From: Calliopsis andreniformis | Taxonomy: Eukaryota > Arthropoda > Insecta > Hymenoptera > Andrenidae | Length of the DNA stretch: 64,000 nucleotides | Assembly (NCBI RefSeq): GCF_051401765.1 | Contig: NW_027480492.1 | Coordinates: 2,046,001-2,110,000, forward strand | Direction of reading: 5' to 3' | In this document: one piece after another, positions 62,701 through 64,000 of the stretch | How positions within the stretch are numbered: the stretch's first letter is position 1 | How the letters are laid out: every line of letters begins with the position of its first letter | Position numbers and translations under genes: made by a program | Notes under the pieces: model-generated | The model's input: only the letters and a program-made list of their open reading frames with translations | What the model was told of the DNA's origin: nothing | Databases searched by the model: none

Positions 62701-64000
62701 TGAAGGTTGAGGACTGGTAATTGAGGATTGAAGATTGAGGATTAAGGATTGCGGATTGAGGATTGAGGATTGAGAATGGAGGATTGAAGATTGTAGATTG
62801 AGTACTGAGGATTGAAAATTGAAGATTGAGGATTGAGGATTGAGGATTGAGGATGGAGAATTGAAGAGAGAGTCCTGAGTGTTGAGGATAGAGTGCTGAG
62901 AAGTGATGTTTGAGCATTGAGATTTGATTATTGAATATTGTGGTTTGAGTATTGAACCATGAGAATTCAGGATATTCTATTGAGTATTGGGAATTGAGGA
63001 TTGATGGTCGAGTATTGAGAATTGATGGTTGAGGGCTGTGTGTTGAATATTGAGGATTGAGGATTGAGGATTGAGGATTAAGGATTGAGGATTGAATATT
63101 GAGGATTGGGTATTGAGGACTGAAGAATGAGGATTGAGGATTGCGGATTGAGGATTGATGATTGAGTATTGAGGATTGAAGGTTGACGATTGAGGATTGA
63201 GAATTGAGGATTGAGGATTGAGGAATGAGCATTGAAGGTTGAATATTGATGATTGAAGGTTGAGGATTGTGGATTGAGGATTGAGGATTGAGGATTGAAT
63301 ATTGAGGATTGGGGACTGAGTGTTGAGGGTTGAGTGATCAGAATTGATGTTTGAGGACAGCGATTTGAAGATTGCAGATTGAGCATTGAGTAATGAAAAC
63401 TGTGAATTGATGATATTCTATTGAGGATTGAGGATAGACAGCTGATTGTAGAGGACTGAGGGCTGAAGATTGAGGATTCAGGATTGAGGATTCAGGATTG
63501 AGGTTTGAGGACTGAGGATTGAGGCTTGAGGATTGAGGATTGAGGATTGAGGATTGAGGATTGAAGATTGAGGACTGAGGATTGAGGGTTGTGGATTTAG
63601 GACGTGGACTGAGGGTTGAGTATTGATGTTTGAGGTCTGAGGATTAATGATTGAGGATTGGGAATTGAGGATTGAGGATTGACGATTGAAGATTGAGGAT
63701 TGGGTATTGAGGATTGAAGAATGAGGATCGAGGGTTGAGGATTGAGGATTGAGGATTGAGTATTGAGGATTGAGAATTGAGGATTGACGATTGAAGATTG
63801 AGTATTGAGGATTGAAGATTGAAGATTGAGGATTGAGGATTGAGGATTGAAGATTGAGCACTGAGTGTTGAGGGTTGAGTGATGAGAATTGATGATTGTG
63901 AATTGAGATTTGAAGATTGAAGAATGGGGATTCAGTATTGAAAACTGTGAATTGAGGATATTCTATTGAGGATTGGGGATTGACAATTGATTGTTGAGGA
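53757..64000 (+). repeat. Macro-block Q, copy 3 (Q3), running off the window
   Basis: Q3 matches Q1 through to the end of the window, where base 64000 corresponds to 10825. The only large difference is a 678-bp deletion near 56430 that removes two anchors (Q1 landmarks 2734 and 3182). I noticed only about ten single-base differences over 10 kb, for example at 57.53, 60.15 and 61.49 kb and near 63080. Q3 shares with Q2 the G at the position equivalent to Q1 5494, and the missing heptamer near 1.28 kb, so Q2 and Q3 are closer to each other than to Q1. Confidence 0.92.

Larger units (their letters stand above)
1..64000 (+). repeat. TTGAGGA heptamer satellite array spanning the whole window
   Basis: Every line of the window is built from degenerate copies of TTGAGGA read on the + strand. 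Common variants are TTGAAGA, TTGAGTA, TTGAGAA, TTGACGA, TTGATGA, CTGAGGA, TTGGGGA, TTCAGGA, TTTAGGA and TTAAGGA, with occasional 6- and 8-base units that shift the phase. I found no inverted segment: the C-rich complement never appears on the + strand. I found no non-repeat island longer than a few tens of bases, and no promoter, tRNA, rRNA or transposon end. Array edges lie outside the window on both sides. Such a long, layered array is satellite DNA, most likely eukaryotic; chromosomal position and host cannot be told from the sequence. Confidence 0.97.

Noticed and set aside
1..64000. A telomere, because the strand is G-rich, directional and built of short units, with TTTAGGA and TTCAGG variants.
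   Set aside because: TTGAGGA matches none of the telomere repeats I know (TTAGGG, TTTAGGG, TTAGG, TCAGG, TTAGGC). Heavy degeneracy, anchors and kilobase-scale duplications are unlike telomerase-made DNA. A subtelomeric position remains possible.
1..64000. A CRISPR-like array, because conserved cassettes alternate with variable stretches.
   Set aside because: The conserved parts are 170-220 bp, the spacing is irregular from about 110 to 1,600 bp, the intervening sequence is heptamer repeat rather than unique spacers, and no cas gene is present.

Overview
The whole 64 kb window is one uninterrupted tandem-repeat array. The basic unit is the heptamer TTGAGGA, always in the same orientation, so the + strand is G-rich and nearly free of C (a few percent by eye). 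I see no gene, RNA gene, transposon, CRISPR array or unique sequence anywhere. The organism cannot be named from this sequence. An array of this length, with layered higher-order structure and large recent duplications, is typical of eukaryotic satellite DNA (heterochromatin, subtelomere or pericentromere) and very unlike a bacterial or viral genome.

Long open frames exist only on the minus strand, up to 1,353 codons at 32399-36460. They follow from the repeat itself: three heptamers make 21 bases and read as the stop-free peptide SSILNPQ in all three minus frames, while every plus frame meets TGA once per 21 bases. I therefore annotate no CDS.

There are three layers of structure. (1) Degenerate heptamers. 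(2) About 105 'anchor' cassettes of roughly 170-220 bp that depart from the heptamer pattern and carry a landmark close to GATATTCTATTGA. They fall into a GTGAATTGA flavour (44 counted) and a GAATTC flavour (61 counted, with sub-types). (3) Kilobase-scale copies of anchor-containing blocks, which I aligned by landmark offsets.

Layout: 1-10825 block Q1; 10683-13.6 kb a diverged copy of Q1 1.45-4.5 kb that opens the R array; 11346-15275 R1, 15276-20034 R2, 20035-22860 R3 (partial); 22.86-25.18 kb a 1,152-bp doublet; 25.18-30.12 kb a mosaic with 883-bp and 1,296-bp repeats; 30.12-34.24 kb a mosaic of Q-like and R-like pieces; 34.25-41.01 kb block P; 41.01-47.9 kb block Q2; 47.9-53.76 kb block P'; 53.76-64.0 kb block Q3. 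P+Q2 and P'+Q3 are two copies of a macro-unit of about 13.6 kb. Q1 and Q3 are almost identical over 10 kb except for one 678-bp deletion.

The window is best read as a record of repeated unequal exchange and segmental duplication inside a strand-asymmetric satellite. I found no evidence of a new gene system. The points worth following are the conserved short dyad in the anchors, the chimeric units and the very recent macro-duplications.
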